This document shows positions 12,201 to 20,761 of a stretch of DNA of 64,000 nucleotides, one piece after another (position 1 is the stretch's first letter; each line of letters begins with the position of its first letter). Below the pieces are notes generated by a model, which saw only the letters and a list, made by a program, of their open reading frames with translations, ran no database searches and was not told the origin of the DNA. A program made the position numbers and the translations under genes. This DNA comes from Metridium senile (lineage: Eukaryota; Cnidaria; Anthozoa; Actiniaria; Metridiidae): NCBI GenBank assembly GCA_949775045.1, contig OX459107.1, positions 12,763,464 to 12,827,463 on the forward strand. Direction: 5' to 3'.

Positions 12201-13337
12201 CCCCCCCCCCCTAAGTAGCCCCTGTGTTTTTTTAGGATGAGCTGATGAAAGATGTCAGTTTGATAGTAAACAAAATAGAGATGTGAATATATGAATAATA
12301 TATGAATATGTTGATTTGTATTCAGGGTTCTATGTAAACATGGTCTCAGTAAGTACCCTGGCCTAAAGGACACTTTAGTAGAGATGTACACAAGAGGAAT
12401 AGATTCTCCTTACCTAATGGCAACACTTCTTGATGTATATGAAGAAGAACTAGACAACAGTACAGCAGAACCAAGGACACTGGATAAGGCAATAGAGGTC
12501 AGTTCATTAGAAATACCAAATATCCTCTTGATAAATCTCTTTTTATTCATATTATGATTGCTGCTTTATCAGGTTATTGTGTGCAAGTGGATAGTGTTTT
12601 GAAAGTAACAGCAGATCACATTCTTATACCTTCTTTACATCAAATTTGTCTGCTTAGCAAGCTCATTATCTATCCATGATCTTTTAAACAAATTATTCAT
12701 CGCTCTGTCTGTCCGTCTGTCTGTCTGTCTATCTGTCAAATCTATCTGTTCACTTGTCTGTCAACCTACCTACCAACATATTTACAAATATGTCACTCCA
12801 TCTGTTTATTTTGTCTGGAGGCCAGCATCATCTTTGTATTGCCAAAATAATTAGCGTAATGGTCTAGTGGTCAGGGGACCGAATTCCGGGCCTAATAGTC
12901 TGGGTGCAATTCCCGGCCCGGGCGGTTACGTTGTGTCCTTGGGCAAGACACTTTACTCTCTATGTGCCTTGTCTTCTGAGATAAGGACGTAAAGCTGGAG
13001 GTCCCATGTGCCTTCACTCTAACTTCCTATAGAAGGTGGACGTAAAAGATCCTGCTGTGCTCTTCGAAAAGAACAGAGGATTGTCTCCTGGCACAGCAGT
13101 CAGGTCTCAAGCGCATTTGAATATGTACATAGATATTTGCACTATATAAATATTAAATTGAAATTAAATTTAAAAGCCCCTGCCTCTTGTCCTTTTAACT
13201 ACAGAGAATAGTCTTGGTTCCTCATATTTTTATTTACATTGCAGCTGTGTCAGAAGTTGTCAACAGATGTGGATTATATCAGACGGGAATATTGGAATTA
13301 TGTATGCAGGGATTTGCAGAACAAATATGGTTCATAA
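3211..13337 (+). CDS. FNTA: Protein farnesyltransferase/GGTase-I alpha subunit, last three coding exons
   Basis: Three exons join in phase: 3211-3273, 12326-12497 and 13245-13337 (stop TAA). The upstream part of the gene lies outside the window. The exons encode the C-terminal part of the prenyltransferase alpha fold: LIEKVPNNESAWNYLKG, then GLSKYP, SPYLMATLLDVYEEEL and YIRREYWNYVCRDLQ. These match the last alpha-alpha hairpins (PPTA repeats) and C-terminus of animal FNTA, the shared subunit that pairs with FNTB or PGGT1B to attach farnesyl or geranylgeranyl to CaaX cysteines in the cytosol. Splice sites are GTAAGA/TTCAG and GTCAGT/TTGCAG. The first intron (9 kb) holds a MITE, a LINE tail and an RLE retrotransposon; the second holds a SINE. 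Four decoy acceptors precede the first visible exon. Confidence 0.93.
3321..3574. mobile_element. MITE with about 60-bp inverted termini
   Basis: The left end, ACCTATTTCAATTAACGTTG, is repeated in reverse complement at the right end (CAACGTTAATTGACATAGGT). Pairing continues through CCGATAGGAATTGTGGGAG. No ORF is present, so it is non-autonomous. It lies 47 bp after the FNTA donor. Confidence 0.8.
3738..4034 (+). mobile_element. 5'-truncated LINE 3' end (CR1/L2-like)
   Basis: In one frame around 3772-3874 the sequence reads VCAPTLWNELPKEERT, then a short lysine-rich stretch ending LKTFLFNS and a stop. This is the typical C-terminal tail of CR1/L2/Rex-type ORF2 proteins (APRLWNSLP...FK..LKT.LF). 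An AT-rich 3' UTR ends in an ATT microsatellite near 4015-4030, as many such LINEs do. Only the last part of the element is present. Confidence 0.65.
4035..4745. other. FNTA intron, nothing recognised
   Basis: AT-rich sequence with homopolymer runs. No coding, RNA or repeat signal that I can support. Confidence 0.4.
4746..4995. repeat. Tandem repeat, about 64-bp unit, four copies
   Basis: The unit contains AACAAATATTTTACCTACAT and ATATCTAGATAATATTTTAT, with small indels in the T runs. It is intronic, and the short ORF across it is incidental. Confidence 0.85.
5344..5453. repeat. ATG/GAT trinucleotide microsatellite
   Basis: Nearly pure GAT repeat. Open frames across it (poly-M, poly-I) are artefacts. 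Confidence 0.95.
5549..5660. repeat. AAT microsatellite at the 3' side of the RLE retrotransposon
   Basis: Imperfect AAT/ATA array directly beyond the 3' UTR of the minus-strand retrotransposon. A matching TAA array lies at its 5' edge (9173-9236). Confidence 0.85.
5640..9172 (-). mobile_element. RLE-type non-LTR retrotransposon, apparently full length
   Basis: One long ORF (5807-9088) has a short 5' leader of about 80 bp, starting abruptly at the edge of a TAA array with GGCGTCGGACGGTTAAGACG on the minus strand. The 3' UTR of about 170 bp contains AATAAA and ends in an ATT-rich tail. No LTRs are present. The 5' edge is sharp. The 3' edge is uncertain because tail and target microsatellite look alike. 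Confidence 0.75.
5807..9088 (-). CDS. Reverse transcriptase with C-terminal restriction-like endonuclease
   Basis: Intact 1093-residue ORF of a retrotransposon, copying element RNA at a nicked target. Residues 6-75 resemble a Myb/SANT-like DNA-binding domain (W10, W52). The RT domain spans about 375-665: RLIPLNKDPGVRPIG (429-443), palm motif A LLIDATNAFNQ with D503, motif B GTTQGDPLAMPWYS (554-567), motif C VWLADDSAGAG with D591/D592, and a GYLVNGSK motif. A C-C-H-C knuckle follows (C880, C882, H890, C894), then an RLE core: RHDNVRDLL (903-911), DARLDI (D946, D950) and FFDVRV (D966). This order is that of RLE-bearing early non-LTR clades (R2, R4/Dong, NeSL, CRE, Utopia types). I cannot place it in one clade by eye. 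Position 589 is Leu where most relatives have an aromatic residue before ADD. Confidence 0.9.
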   Translation of the reverse strand: MSKKGKRIKWTEKMNSDVFQCKIRAQEIISNDQPLNQNGRKKGYTLVMKELWEEMGYENLGLTCQNLRDQASRIEKSQDSSNTTISTQETQEIAGITDNLGDNEGEYATSQPRPSRNLHTTISQSLETPYEELNEQDDNNQGIIQPNLPAFDILPSQIKEKSWGNLTYDGFCKEINYIYEEIVHFKRNIFNIPSGKAGKDFVAELTYWLKQFNTNADLNQIALKAFMVLPSIILQKPSATSKSKEHSTAIERRLSLWRQGDLSILMKEVRFIQARFNSSRKARSMDDISKVFAKLIMQGKISAALKVLDRETSSGILPLSPAVIEELKKKHPPSADIVDESLLYGPLDVTPPGIFELIDEQMIYNAAMKTKGSAGPSGMDAELYRRILCSKNFNIEGKQLREEVATMTRNLLTFSYHPSLLEGYTSCRLIPLNKDPGVRPIGVGEVLRRIIGKIISNFFKEELKEAAGPLQVCAGFSGGAEAAIHAMNSIFEEEDTDAVLLIDATNAFNQMNRLAAMHNIQIKFKEISLYVINTYRSSSRLFICGGGEILSQEGTTQGDPLAMPWYSVNTSIIIQALRNSIPTVKQVWLADDSAGAGQILSLFDWYKYLEKEGLKYGYLVNGSKSWLITKSESLATEAKLVFGSEVNITSEGKRHLGAVIGSKSYKDTFCNEKISKWKDELETLAEIAKNQPQSAYIAFTKGYRNKFTYFMRTIDSFEDYIEPIDEVINEMLLPALFGQTEPLPKDLSGILSMRPAQGGLGIPCLEEDSPQQYSASKIITASHSDAIISQTLIADLETEGIKKQQQSVKAENSRIKIEQIDASLPPDLLRQITQARDKGSSNWLNAIPFEEQGLVLNKQEFRDALRLRYNLPLHDLPNACPCGSPFNVNHALSCKKGGFVAQRHDNVRDLLTTLLCKVCHNVQAEPKLIPLNDEKFKLKSTTTSQDARLDIKAGGFWQRGVTAFFDVRVSHVNSKCNQNKSTSTIFKEQEKEKKRKYEERILDVEMGSFTPLVFGTNGGMGTECQMFLKALAEKISRKTNEPYAETITYIRTKLSFEILRSINLCVRGSRVPFYKNNDFLFDFKLNVNTTEIN
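9173..9236. repeat. TAA microsatellite at the 5' side of the RLE retrotransposon
   Basis: Nearly pure TAA repeat directly abutting the 5' end of the minus-strand element. Confidence 0.95.
9590..9870 (+). repeat. Dispersed 265-bp repeat family, copy A
   Basis: Shares long blocks (AAAAGTCCAACGTTAG, GCAAATCAGGACGATTTTG, TGTAAAATTCTCATTAATTA) with copies at 10640-10905 and 63488-63745 and with fragments at 13470-13565 and 57505-57600. No ORF. Confidence 0.8.
9871..10639. other. FNTA intron, nothing firm recognised
   Basis: Non-coding. A block near 10210-10330 ending CAAGAACAATAGCTTG resembles one at 33640-33780, probably another old dispersed repeat. Confidence 0.4.
10640..10905 (+). repeat. 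Dispersed 265-bp repeat family, copy B
   Basis: Begins at TTTACAACATGAGCGGCCGT, with short inverted TTGTAT...ATACAA motifs, and continues through ACTTATGCAAATCAGGA to a TTCATGAATTTTTTAA end. Copy E at 63488-63745 has the same order on the opposite strand. Confidence 0.8.
10906..11436. other. FNTA intron, nothing recognised
   Basis: AT-rich non-coding sequence. Confidence 0.4.
11437..11850. mobile_element. MITE rich in ATCGAA, termini CCCGGCATAGTCAAT
   Basis: 15-bp perfect inverted termini (11437-11451 and 11836-11850) enclose arms made of interspersed ATCGAA/TTCGAT words. A related longer element lies at 60256-62056. No ORF. Confidence 0.8.
11851..12325. other. FNTA intron, C-rich tract
   Basis: Non-coding. 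Holds a poly-C run at 12197-12211 within a CCCCCCACATTCC context. The run is similar to the poly-G/C runs in other MITE-like repeats of this window. The end is the FNTA acceptor. Confidence 0.4.
12853..13173 (+). mobile_element. tRNA-derived SINE, copy 1
   Basis: Pol III A box TGGTCTAGTGG (12860-12870) fits the consensus. The B box is degraded (GGGTGCAATTCCC). A conserved core, TTGTGTCCTTGGGCAAGACA, follows, resembling the Nin-DC/metazoan SINE core, then a family-specific tail (TGGACGTAAAAGATCCTG). Copy 2 at 40567-40908 aligns throughout. It lies in the last FNTA intron. Confidence 0.82.
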
Positions 13338-14640
13338 GTAGGCTCTATCTACATTGTATTTTGAGCAGACCAAAAGGTCATTTTAATATTGAAAGGGATT
13401 ATTGACATACTATACAGCCTAGCTCTATATAACTAATTCAATAACTATATTGTAGGAGTTCCATAAAACAGAAAATTTCAAGCTAAAACATATGCAAGTC
13501 AGGATGATTTTGTATCAAATATACAACCTTCTTCACAGTAATGCTTTTGCATTGTTTCATGGTTTGTCTTATTCCATTATTTATTAAAATTGCCCTGCTG
13601 GTTAGCTTTAACACTGAAAGTGCATCTCACACTGGGTAACGAAACACTGCTGAGAGGGTAATGGAAGGGTGGATCTTGTTTTTCTCATTAAAATGGTATA
13701 ACATTTTCAAGCTAATGTACAGACTATGTTTTAACATTATATGAAGGGTAACATTAAGTGAGAGCATTTGACAACTTTGTATAAAGAAAAGAAACTTGAA
13801 TAAAGAATAATAATTACTAGAGTAGTGAATATTCTGACTGACAATTGACCAATAAGAGCATGATATGCTTTGTATATGACACCTGTGAATAATTAATATT
13901 GTAGATAATAGTAATTATTACTATGTCTATTGAGGTATTGTTTGAAATGTTCAAAGTTCAGATAATGGTTTCAAATATAAAGCTGGTACCAGTCATGTTT
14001 TAATCTGTCTTAGTTTTCCTGGCAGGTGGAAATCATTAATGTATGTATGAAAACAATCAATCCATGGAACAACATGATGTCTGATCTTTTAATAATTTTT
14101 ACCGTCTTTTGAATTAGATTGAATAAGTTTGATGTGAAGAGCTCATAATAAAGTATTTATTATCAAGTGAGAATTTACTTTATATGAGGTGGTTTTCCAA
14201 GTTACTGCAGTTTTCGACTTTCTGTGAACTCAGACATTCCAACAGCTTGTTGTAAAATACTTATTTCGCTGCCATAATTCAAGGATTTAAAAGGTACCGA
14301 CTAATTATTTTTGATTGATGGCAGCTACAAACGTATTTCACAGCAAGCCATGGGAATGTCTGAGCTGGTAGAAAGATGAAAACCTGAATAAATAGTATAA
14401 AGAAGTTAGTTTATGAGTGTACACATAGCTCCTGGCAGTACATTTATCTAAGATGCAATCAATGATAATCCAGGATGATTTAATACAAACCCTCTTATCA
14501 AGCAGCCAGATTTAGGTAGACCACTCAACAATGCATGTGAAGCTTTTGAACAACTTAGAGTTAAATCTTATGGTGAGATTTTTTTACAGTTGATCTAGAA
14601 ATATCTTATATATTAATGCTACTCTGTAGAGAAGTCATCA
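13338..14640. other. FNTA 3' flank with a repeat fragment
   Basis: Contains a fragment of the 265-bp repeat family (13470-13565) and a candidate poly(A) signal at 13799. No gene was seen in the rest. Confidence 0.5.
13799..13804 (+). terminator. Candidate FNTA poly(A) signal
   Basis: AATAAA, 462 bp after the FNTA stop codon. It is the first canonical hexamer I noticed downstream and is not otherwise supported. Confidence 0.3.
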
Positions 14641-14649
14641 TTAAACCAT

Positions 14650-14662
14650 TATTATTATTATT

Positions 14663-14703
<41 letters not shown>

Positions 14704-14881
14704 TATTATTATTATTATCATTATCATTATTATTTTTATTATCATCATCATTATTATTACTATTATTATTATTACTATTATTATTATCATTATTATTATT
14801 ATTATCATTATTATTATTATTATTATCATTATTATCATTATTTTTATTATCATCATTATTATTATTATTATCATCATCACT

Positions 14882-14943
<62 letters not shown>

Positions 14944-14955
14944 TATTATTATTAT
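14650..14955. repeat. ATT/ATC microsatellite
   Basis: Mixed ATT and ATC trinucleotides. Poly N/D, S/L and M/I open frames across it are artefacts. Confidence 0.95.
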
Positions 14956-17900
14956 TTTTTTTCTTTCCAGTCACAGTTAGTGTCGTCACAAGAAACTGTT
15001 GTGGCATCACAGAGTGTTGTGTAATGATAGACTAGATAGGAGACTTTATCACCATCACCACCATAATTATAATATCATCATTCCACAAATTATTATTATT
15101 CCTCATCGTTTCTAATATTATTATTATCATTGCTAACTTAATTGTTTTTTTTTTTTAGAAAATATAATTACACAAGTTATGTACAAAATAACTTTTTTTG
15201 CCCTCCCATACTTAATTAAAGAACTTTAATGCTCTTAAATAACAGCATGCATAGAACCAGAATTTAATGTCACCCAACATGTAATTGAAATCTTTCAATG
15301 GTTAAACTAATGTGTGTTCTTTTTTCATTTCTATTTACATTTGACCTACATATTGTACATCTAGCAGTATTGAAGATCAAAATCACCAAAATCAAATTTA
15401 TTATCCCAAATAAAATCCCTGCAAACCTTCCATTTTTATTTTAAAACTACAAAGATTTAAGAATATATAGTTTTTTATACAGTCTAACATATCAAATGCC
15501 AACAATGAAATAAATGTATTGTTTGAAAATTAAGTTGGGAATTTTTTGTGTGTGTAAAGTTTATGCTTTTATCTGATCTTTGTTTTGCATATTGTTTTTT
15601 GTCTTCTTATAGTTTATATGTATATATTTTTTTCGTTTATGTATCAACTTCCTGTTACGGGTTTCTAATGTATCTTACATTCAATATGAATATTATTATT
15701 TGCTTGACTAACAACATTACTATTATTTTGAGAACCAAATCTAATTGCCATGGAAACCACAGGCTAAACACAGCGATGACGTCAGTATGTTTTGAACAAA
15801 ATCCAAATATTAAAACATGGTCGGTTGTTGAGATGAAAAAAATAAAGAAAAAACAAAATAGAAATAAGTGAACAAAAAAGGACAATATTTTTGCCAAATT
15901 TTTTAATTATAAAGATAAAAAATGACATTTGTTTATTTTCTTATGTGTTTATTGATATATTTTATAGTTGCAATATTCCACAACCTTATTATTACATTTG
16001 GGTTGTTAGCTGATATTTTGTCTACAAGGAGTCAAAGTTCGTGAGAATGGTGTGCCCTTAAGATATTAAAACCGTTTGGACGCTATCCAGAACAGTATTT
16101 AGAAAAGCAAATAGCTGCAAAGGAATTCATACAAGCAACACGCGCTTATTCAGCTTCCATTAGAATTTAATCAATATGAAAACGCTTTTTGTTGACTATT
16201 AATTACCCTACTTGAACATGTCGTAAAAGTCTGCTTGCATTACAATTTAGAAAACCCATTTTGTCGGAATTACTGTTTTTGATTCGTTAAAATCACAAAT
16301 TTGTTTCGCTAAAACCAGGGATAAAGCTATCGGTCTTCTTTGTCGACTGGATTTGCATGCGAAGTTATTTTTTTAAACACGTTCTCTAAGCTCGATCATT
16401 TGCTATGTTTAGCGTTCATTTGGAAGCAGAAATGCGATTTTTTTTTCGGTATGAAAAATATTTGTTTATTACTTTAGCTTGTTTATCATTGACAGGAAAT
16501 ACATTTGATAAACGTGACAGTTTTTGACAACATCTATTTTAAGGTTTTAATCATTTGACTTGTAGAAAAAAGCACTTTAGCTGGCAAACAATATGATAAC
16601 AATCATTTTATCCTTTGCTATCCCCATGACAAATAACGAAAAATATTTAACTCTTACAGTAGTTTTATAAAGTGAAAGTAAAAAAATGTACAATTATTCA
16701 ATAAGTCATCATTGATTGACGTGATGAAACTTTTTCTATGAAGAGATGTTTCACCTGTACAACAATTAAGTTATCAATGAAATGTACTGTTTTGAATCAC
16801 TGCAGAAAAATACATTAAAGTACGTAGAATTTGGAAGGCCATTCAAATGTTAACATTTTCATGACGTCATTACAAAATGGAAAATCTAATATTGCAAATA
16901 AGATCGTTATATATAATTTGTACCAATTCTCATTAACAGGCTCTGGGTAAATAACAACCGTAGCTCCTTTTAACAAGAAAAGAAACTATTGTTTAACTCA
17001 CAATGTGTTGATTATGCAGAAGAAAAAAAAACTAAAGGCACGATGCGGGGGGTCGTCGTTGTTTTGACTCGAACCCAAGTGATCTCAATTAATCATATTA
17101 ATATTTTACGATTTATTTTCAAGACGAAAACCATTATGTTCTTTGGGTGTATTTAGGTGCCCGTTAGGCTAAAACATGGTGCTTTTATTTTCTCGTGTTG
17201 GTTTTCATGAATAAAAGAACAAAAATAATACCTCAAGTAGGTTCTCGAGTTGGTGAAGAACTCAAGCTCTTCACAACTATAGCCAAACGGAAAAACAAAA
17301 TAACTAGACTAAAAATACTTGAAAGGCCTGTCAAATCCCCTTGAAAAATGCGTGTCAAAATACAGAGAATATATTGCATTTGACGGCTAGAAACTAGTAA
17401 ATCCACTTGGTTTCTAAAAATAGGCATTCATTAGAGCATGGTAGTACCATGCGCGTCAACCTCGTGTAGTCACTTTTGTATCAAGAAGAACTGTAGTATC
17501 ATATATCTAAAAGCCAACCAACTCAATTGATATATAATCTCCACTTCATATATAATCCCACAGACCATTTTTCCAGGCGCTATCGGGGAGCTTTTCCCGC
17601 GCAAACTACACGCAGTTTACCCCACGTGCAAGCCACGTTTTGTTACAGCCACCTATTGTGTTATGTTTGTCACAAAACGGCGCACACATCATTGTCACTG
17701 CCAAGTACAAAAGATTTCTAACAGTGTTTACTAGCTTGATGAAATTATCACAAAGATTTAGCGAGTAATATCGCTATGATATTCGCTTTTCACTGGAACA
17801 GATTCCCAATACAAGAAACAAATTATTATAATCCTAGGTTTGTTTCCGTGACACAGACTGTCTTCCGGGGAACGGCCCGTCACCTTTCATAAAATATTAT

Positions 17901-20017
17901 CAAAAGCCTTGCCGTTTTCCGTTGGAAATTCCGACCTTAAAAATTTAAATTGGCTGAATTCCAGATGTATTTTTTTATAAATCTGTTAAGCTAGTAAAAA
18001 ATAATGTCCCTTTTAACTGGCTGTCAGTAAAAACCATCGCTTGTATGATTGTAGAATACAAAAAGCACATGTCAAATTTAGCAAACGAAGGCCGCGCGAT
18101 GGATTAGAAGGCATGTAATTGGCCGTTGTGCGATCTTCTGTTTGCTTGTAAAGATAAAGAATTGTTCTGTTGTGTTCTAACTTTGACAGCCCTTCAATCG
18201 CCTCAGTTACTTTAATTATTAGCGAGCCGAAATTTGCATAGAAGCATTTGTGTTGAGCTCTCAATCTTTTGTTTCGCTCGCACGTTTCTTTTTTTGTCGA
18301 CTCAATGAATTTGACTTAGAGCAACAAAAGATTTGTAGATTTTCTCATGTATTAAAATTAACAACGTCGAGCACTATCACGACAAGAGCTTTTAGCGATT
18401 TGGCTGTGTCTTTGCTCTCTAGTTTGCGAAATTTGCAGCTGGCTTTCTTGACGTCAAACGCACGAGTGAACAAAAGACCGTGATTTATTCTTTGTCCGTA
18501 CAAATGCTTTTATTATGGTCAATCTCCAGAATATACTTGGTCTGTTTTTCAAGCTGAGTTCTTTGTACAAAATACATCATTAGATATCAATAAACGGGCA
18601 CAAAATTCAGGGAAAAACTGCAGATATTTTTGCACGAACTGAATGCACTAGTTTGTTTACATTACATGGAAGCGTTGTAACTCTTCGTCCACGCTTTATA
18701 TGGTTGCTTTTACAATCATGCGGCAAAATTGCAGCATTAGACGACCCTAAAACATCATAATATACCAAACCACAATTTATATTACTTATTGACGACTACA
18801 AAGTCGCCTGTACAGAAGTTATTAAGCTGCAAACGTTTACTTCGCGACTGTGGAATTCAACACTTTGACAGCCACCAAATTTTTTTTTTGGTGTGAAGAT
18901 GCAATGAATAACAACTCGGTAGAAATATCAAACCATGCTTTAATTCCTTCTTTTTTACGATAAAACCGTACAAATTGTTTGCTTTTTATTTGCAATTATA
19001 TATAAATAAAGCCTTTACATGCTTTTTGAAAATCCTTACTTCAATTCAGAAGGAAATATAATCAGTTAATAATATTAAAAAACTCTTAGAAATTTTAAAC
19101 CTTAACTTTCAATTTGAACTGTAACAGCAACTGCTGCATGAAGATTAATAATAAATTTCATTGAAAAATCTTAATTCTACTAGATCTATTCAGGTCAACT
19201 ACTTTCAAAGTAGTGTAATTTGAATCTATTACTTCAATTTTCTTTTTACAAACATCGTCAAAAGAATATGTCTGAGCTAAAAACAGCTCAAAACATTTTT
19301 TAAATCATTTCTTTTCATCTTTAGGGCGAAAATTCGCAATCAACACTTGGATATTAAAATACTTTACACTTTAAGGGTGAAAATTCAATATCGTCTGAAT
19401 ACTTAGTGCTATAATTCAACATTTTTACAATGGTACATATTTGATAAATTAATAATCTATATAAGGAGTACAAGATTCAATTCATTTTTTTTGAAAAACC
19501 TAAAATTATCACACGAAAGATCGTCTGAATGAGGTATTTATAAGGAAATTTTGTGTAAAATTCATTTTGCTAAGTTAGATACGTATGAAAAACGAGCATC
19601 TTGTATATCCCATTAATGTATAATAATAATAATATTGTACGAGCTGAAATCGAAAAGCTTGCACTTTCGTTTGAACATCGTGTAAAAACTGAAAGGGACA
19701 TTAGTCCATAAAATTCAACATTTTTGAAACGCTGGCATAAGAAAAAAACTAATAACTTTGAATAAAACAAGTTATACTATATCTTGCACAATCCATATGT
19801 GGTCGTAAAAATATAAACTACTAATAAATTAATACCGCGATCGAGTTGAGGGCAAACTCGGCAAAAGCGATCTCATGGCGGTAAACAAATAACACAACAA
19901 GCAATTTCTTCAATAAAGTCAAAAATCTCGAATAGAAACTATAAATTTGCTACAAACTCTTTACATTACCCTCTTATTAGCAATTCCTAATTCATATTTA
20001 TGTTCTTGGGGTTTTAT
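14956..20017. other. Gap between FNTA and nanos, no gene seen
   Basis: Five kilobases without an ORF, splice pattern or RNA fold that I can defend. The right part probably includes the 3' UTR of nanos (minus strand). An AATAAA hexamer overlaps and follows the nanos stop codon (TAAATAAA on the minus strand), but it is too close to be a convincing cleavage signal. Confidence 0.5.
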
Positions 20018-20740
20018 TTAGCGTCTTTTCGGCGGCAAAATCCCACGCGTTGACTTGGCCTGGGTAGTTGGCACTTTCTGTGGAAGAGGCTGGCCATTTC
20101 CTTGTGTCTGCTGATTTTGAGGACAATATTTGATCGTGTGCGATTCATCACCGCTTGCTTTGCAGATAGGGCAGGTATAAGCTCTTAGAATAGGGCATGT
20201 TGTCTTTCCATCTACACTCTTTAGCACATGAGATGCATAGAGATCTTCGCTTTCTCCGTTATTTCTGCAGAAAACGCACACTTGGCGGTTTGCACCGGGA
20301 GCCGTGCTCCTTGTGGTCGGCTTCAAACGACGACTTGGAGGCAATGCGGTTTCTCTTCTTTTTCCAGCATTGTGCAATATAGAGGACGTACTAAATGGCT
20401 GAAATGAACCCTCTCCAAACGTCAAGCCTTGATCAGTGAAAGAATCACAGCTCCCTGAAGATGAGTTTTCAGAATCAATGCTGTCAAATCGGTCACGTCG
20501 TGACTGCACTTTTCCGTACGAATGGCTGGCCAAGTAGTCGAAGTCGCTGCTGGCTAACCCAACTTTTTGCACCAAATCACTAAGTCCAAAGTAATCATTG
20601 AACATGTTGTAGTTGGTGAATTGGTTTTTGGGAAAATCGTCGCTTTCTTGAGGGCAAGTTAACGACTTTATCTCCTCGTCGTCAGAGTCTAAAAAGTTAC
20701 TTGGAATTAGTGTTTTGAGCATCACCTCACTCAAAGACAT
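20018..20740 (-). CDS. nanos: Nanos family zinc-finger RNA-binding protein
   Basis: Single-exon frame of 240 residues. It ends with a complete nanos zinc-finger pair: C155-x2-C158-x12-H171-x10-C182, then C190-x2-C193-x7-H201-x4-C206, exactly the CCHC-CCHC spacing of the family. Nanos proteins act in the cytoplasm with Pumilio to repress mRNAs and keep germline or stem-cell fate. The N-terminal 145 residues are acidic and serine-rich and resemble nothing I can name; a basic tail follows the finger. I start at the ATG at 20740. The frame stays open upstream to about 20833 without another ATG, and an AG-like acceptor near 20765 leaves room for an upstream exon, so the N-terminus is not settled. 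The paralogue (nos1 or nos2) cannot be told by eye. Confidence 0.92.
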   Translation of the reverse strand: MSLSEVMLKTLIPSNFLDSDDEEIKSLTCPQESDDFPKNQFTNYNMFNDYFGLSDLVQKVGLASSDFDYLASHSYGKVQSRRDRFDSIDSENSSSGSCDSFTDQGLTFGEGSFQPFSTSSILHNAGKRRETALPPSRRLKPTTRSTAPGANRQVCVFCRNNGESEDLYASHVLKSVDGKTTCPILRAYTCPICKASGDESHTIKYCPQNQQTQGNGQPLPQKVPTTQAKSTRGILPPKRR

Positions 20741-20761
20741 CTCGTCCTCAGTTTTGATCAA

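Noticed and set aside
14606..15035. Asp/Asn-rich and Ser/Leu-rich frames
   Set aside because: ATT/ATC microsatellite translations.
17040..17100. Possible minus-strand tRNA (GGGTTCGAGTC B-box-like word)
   Set aside because: No D arm, anticodon arm or acceptor stem pairs around it.
20741..20761. Extension of nanos by seven codons
   Set aside because: The codon at 20761-20759 is TTG; the first in-frame ATG is at 20740.
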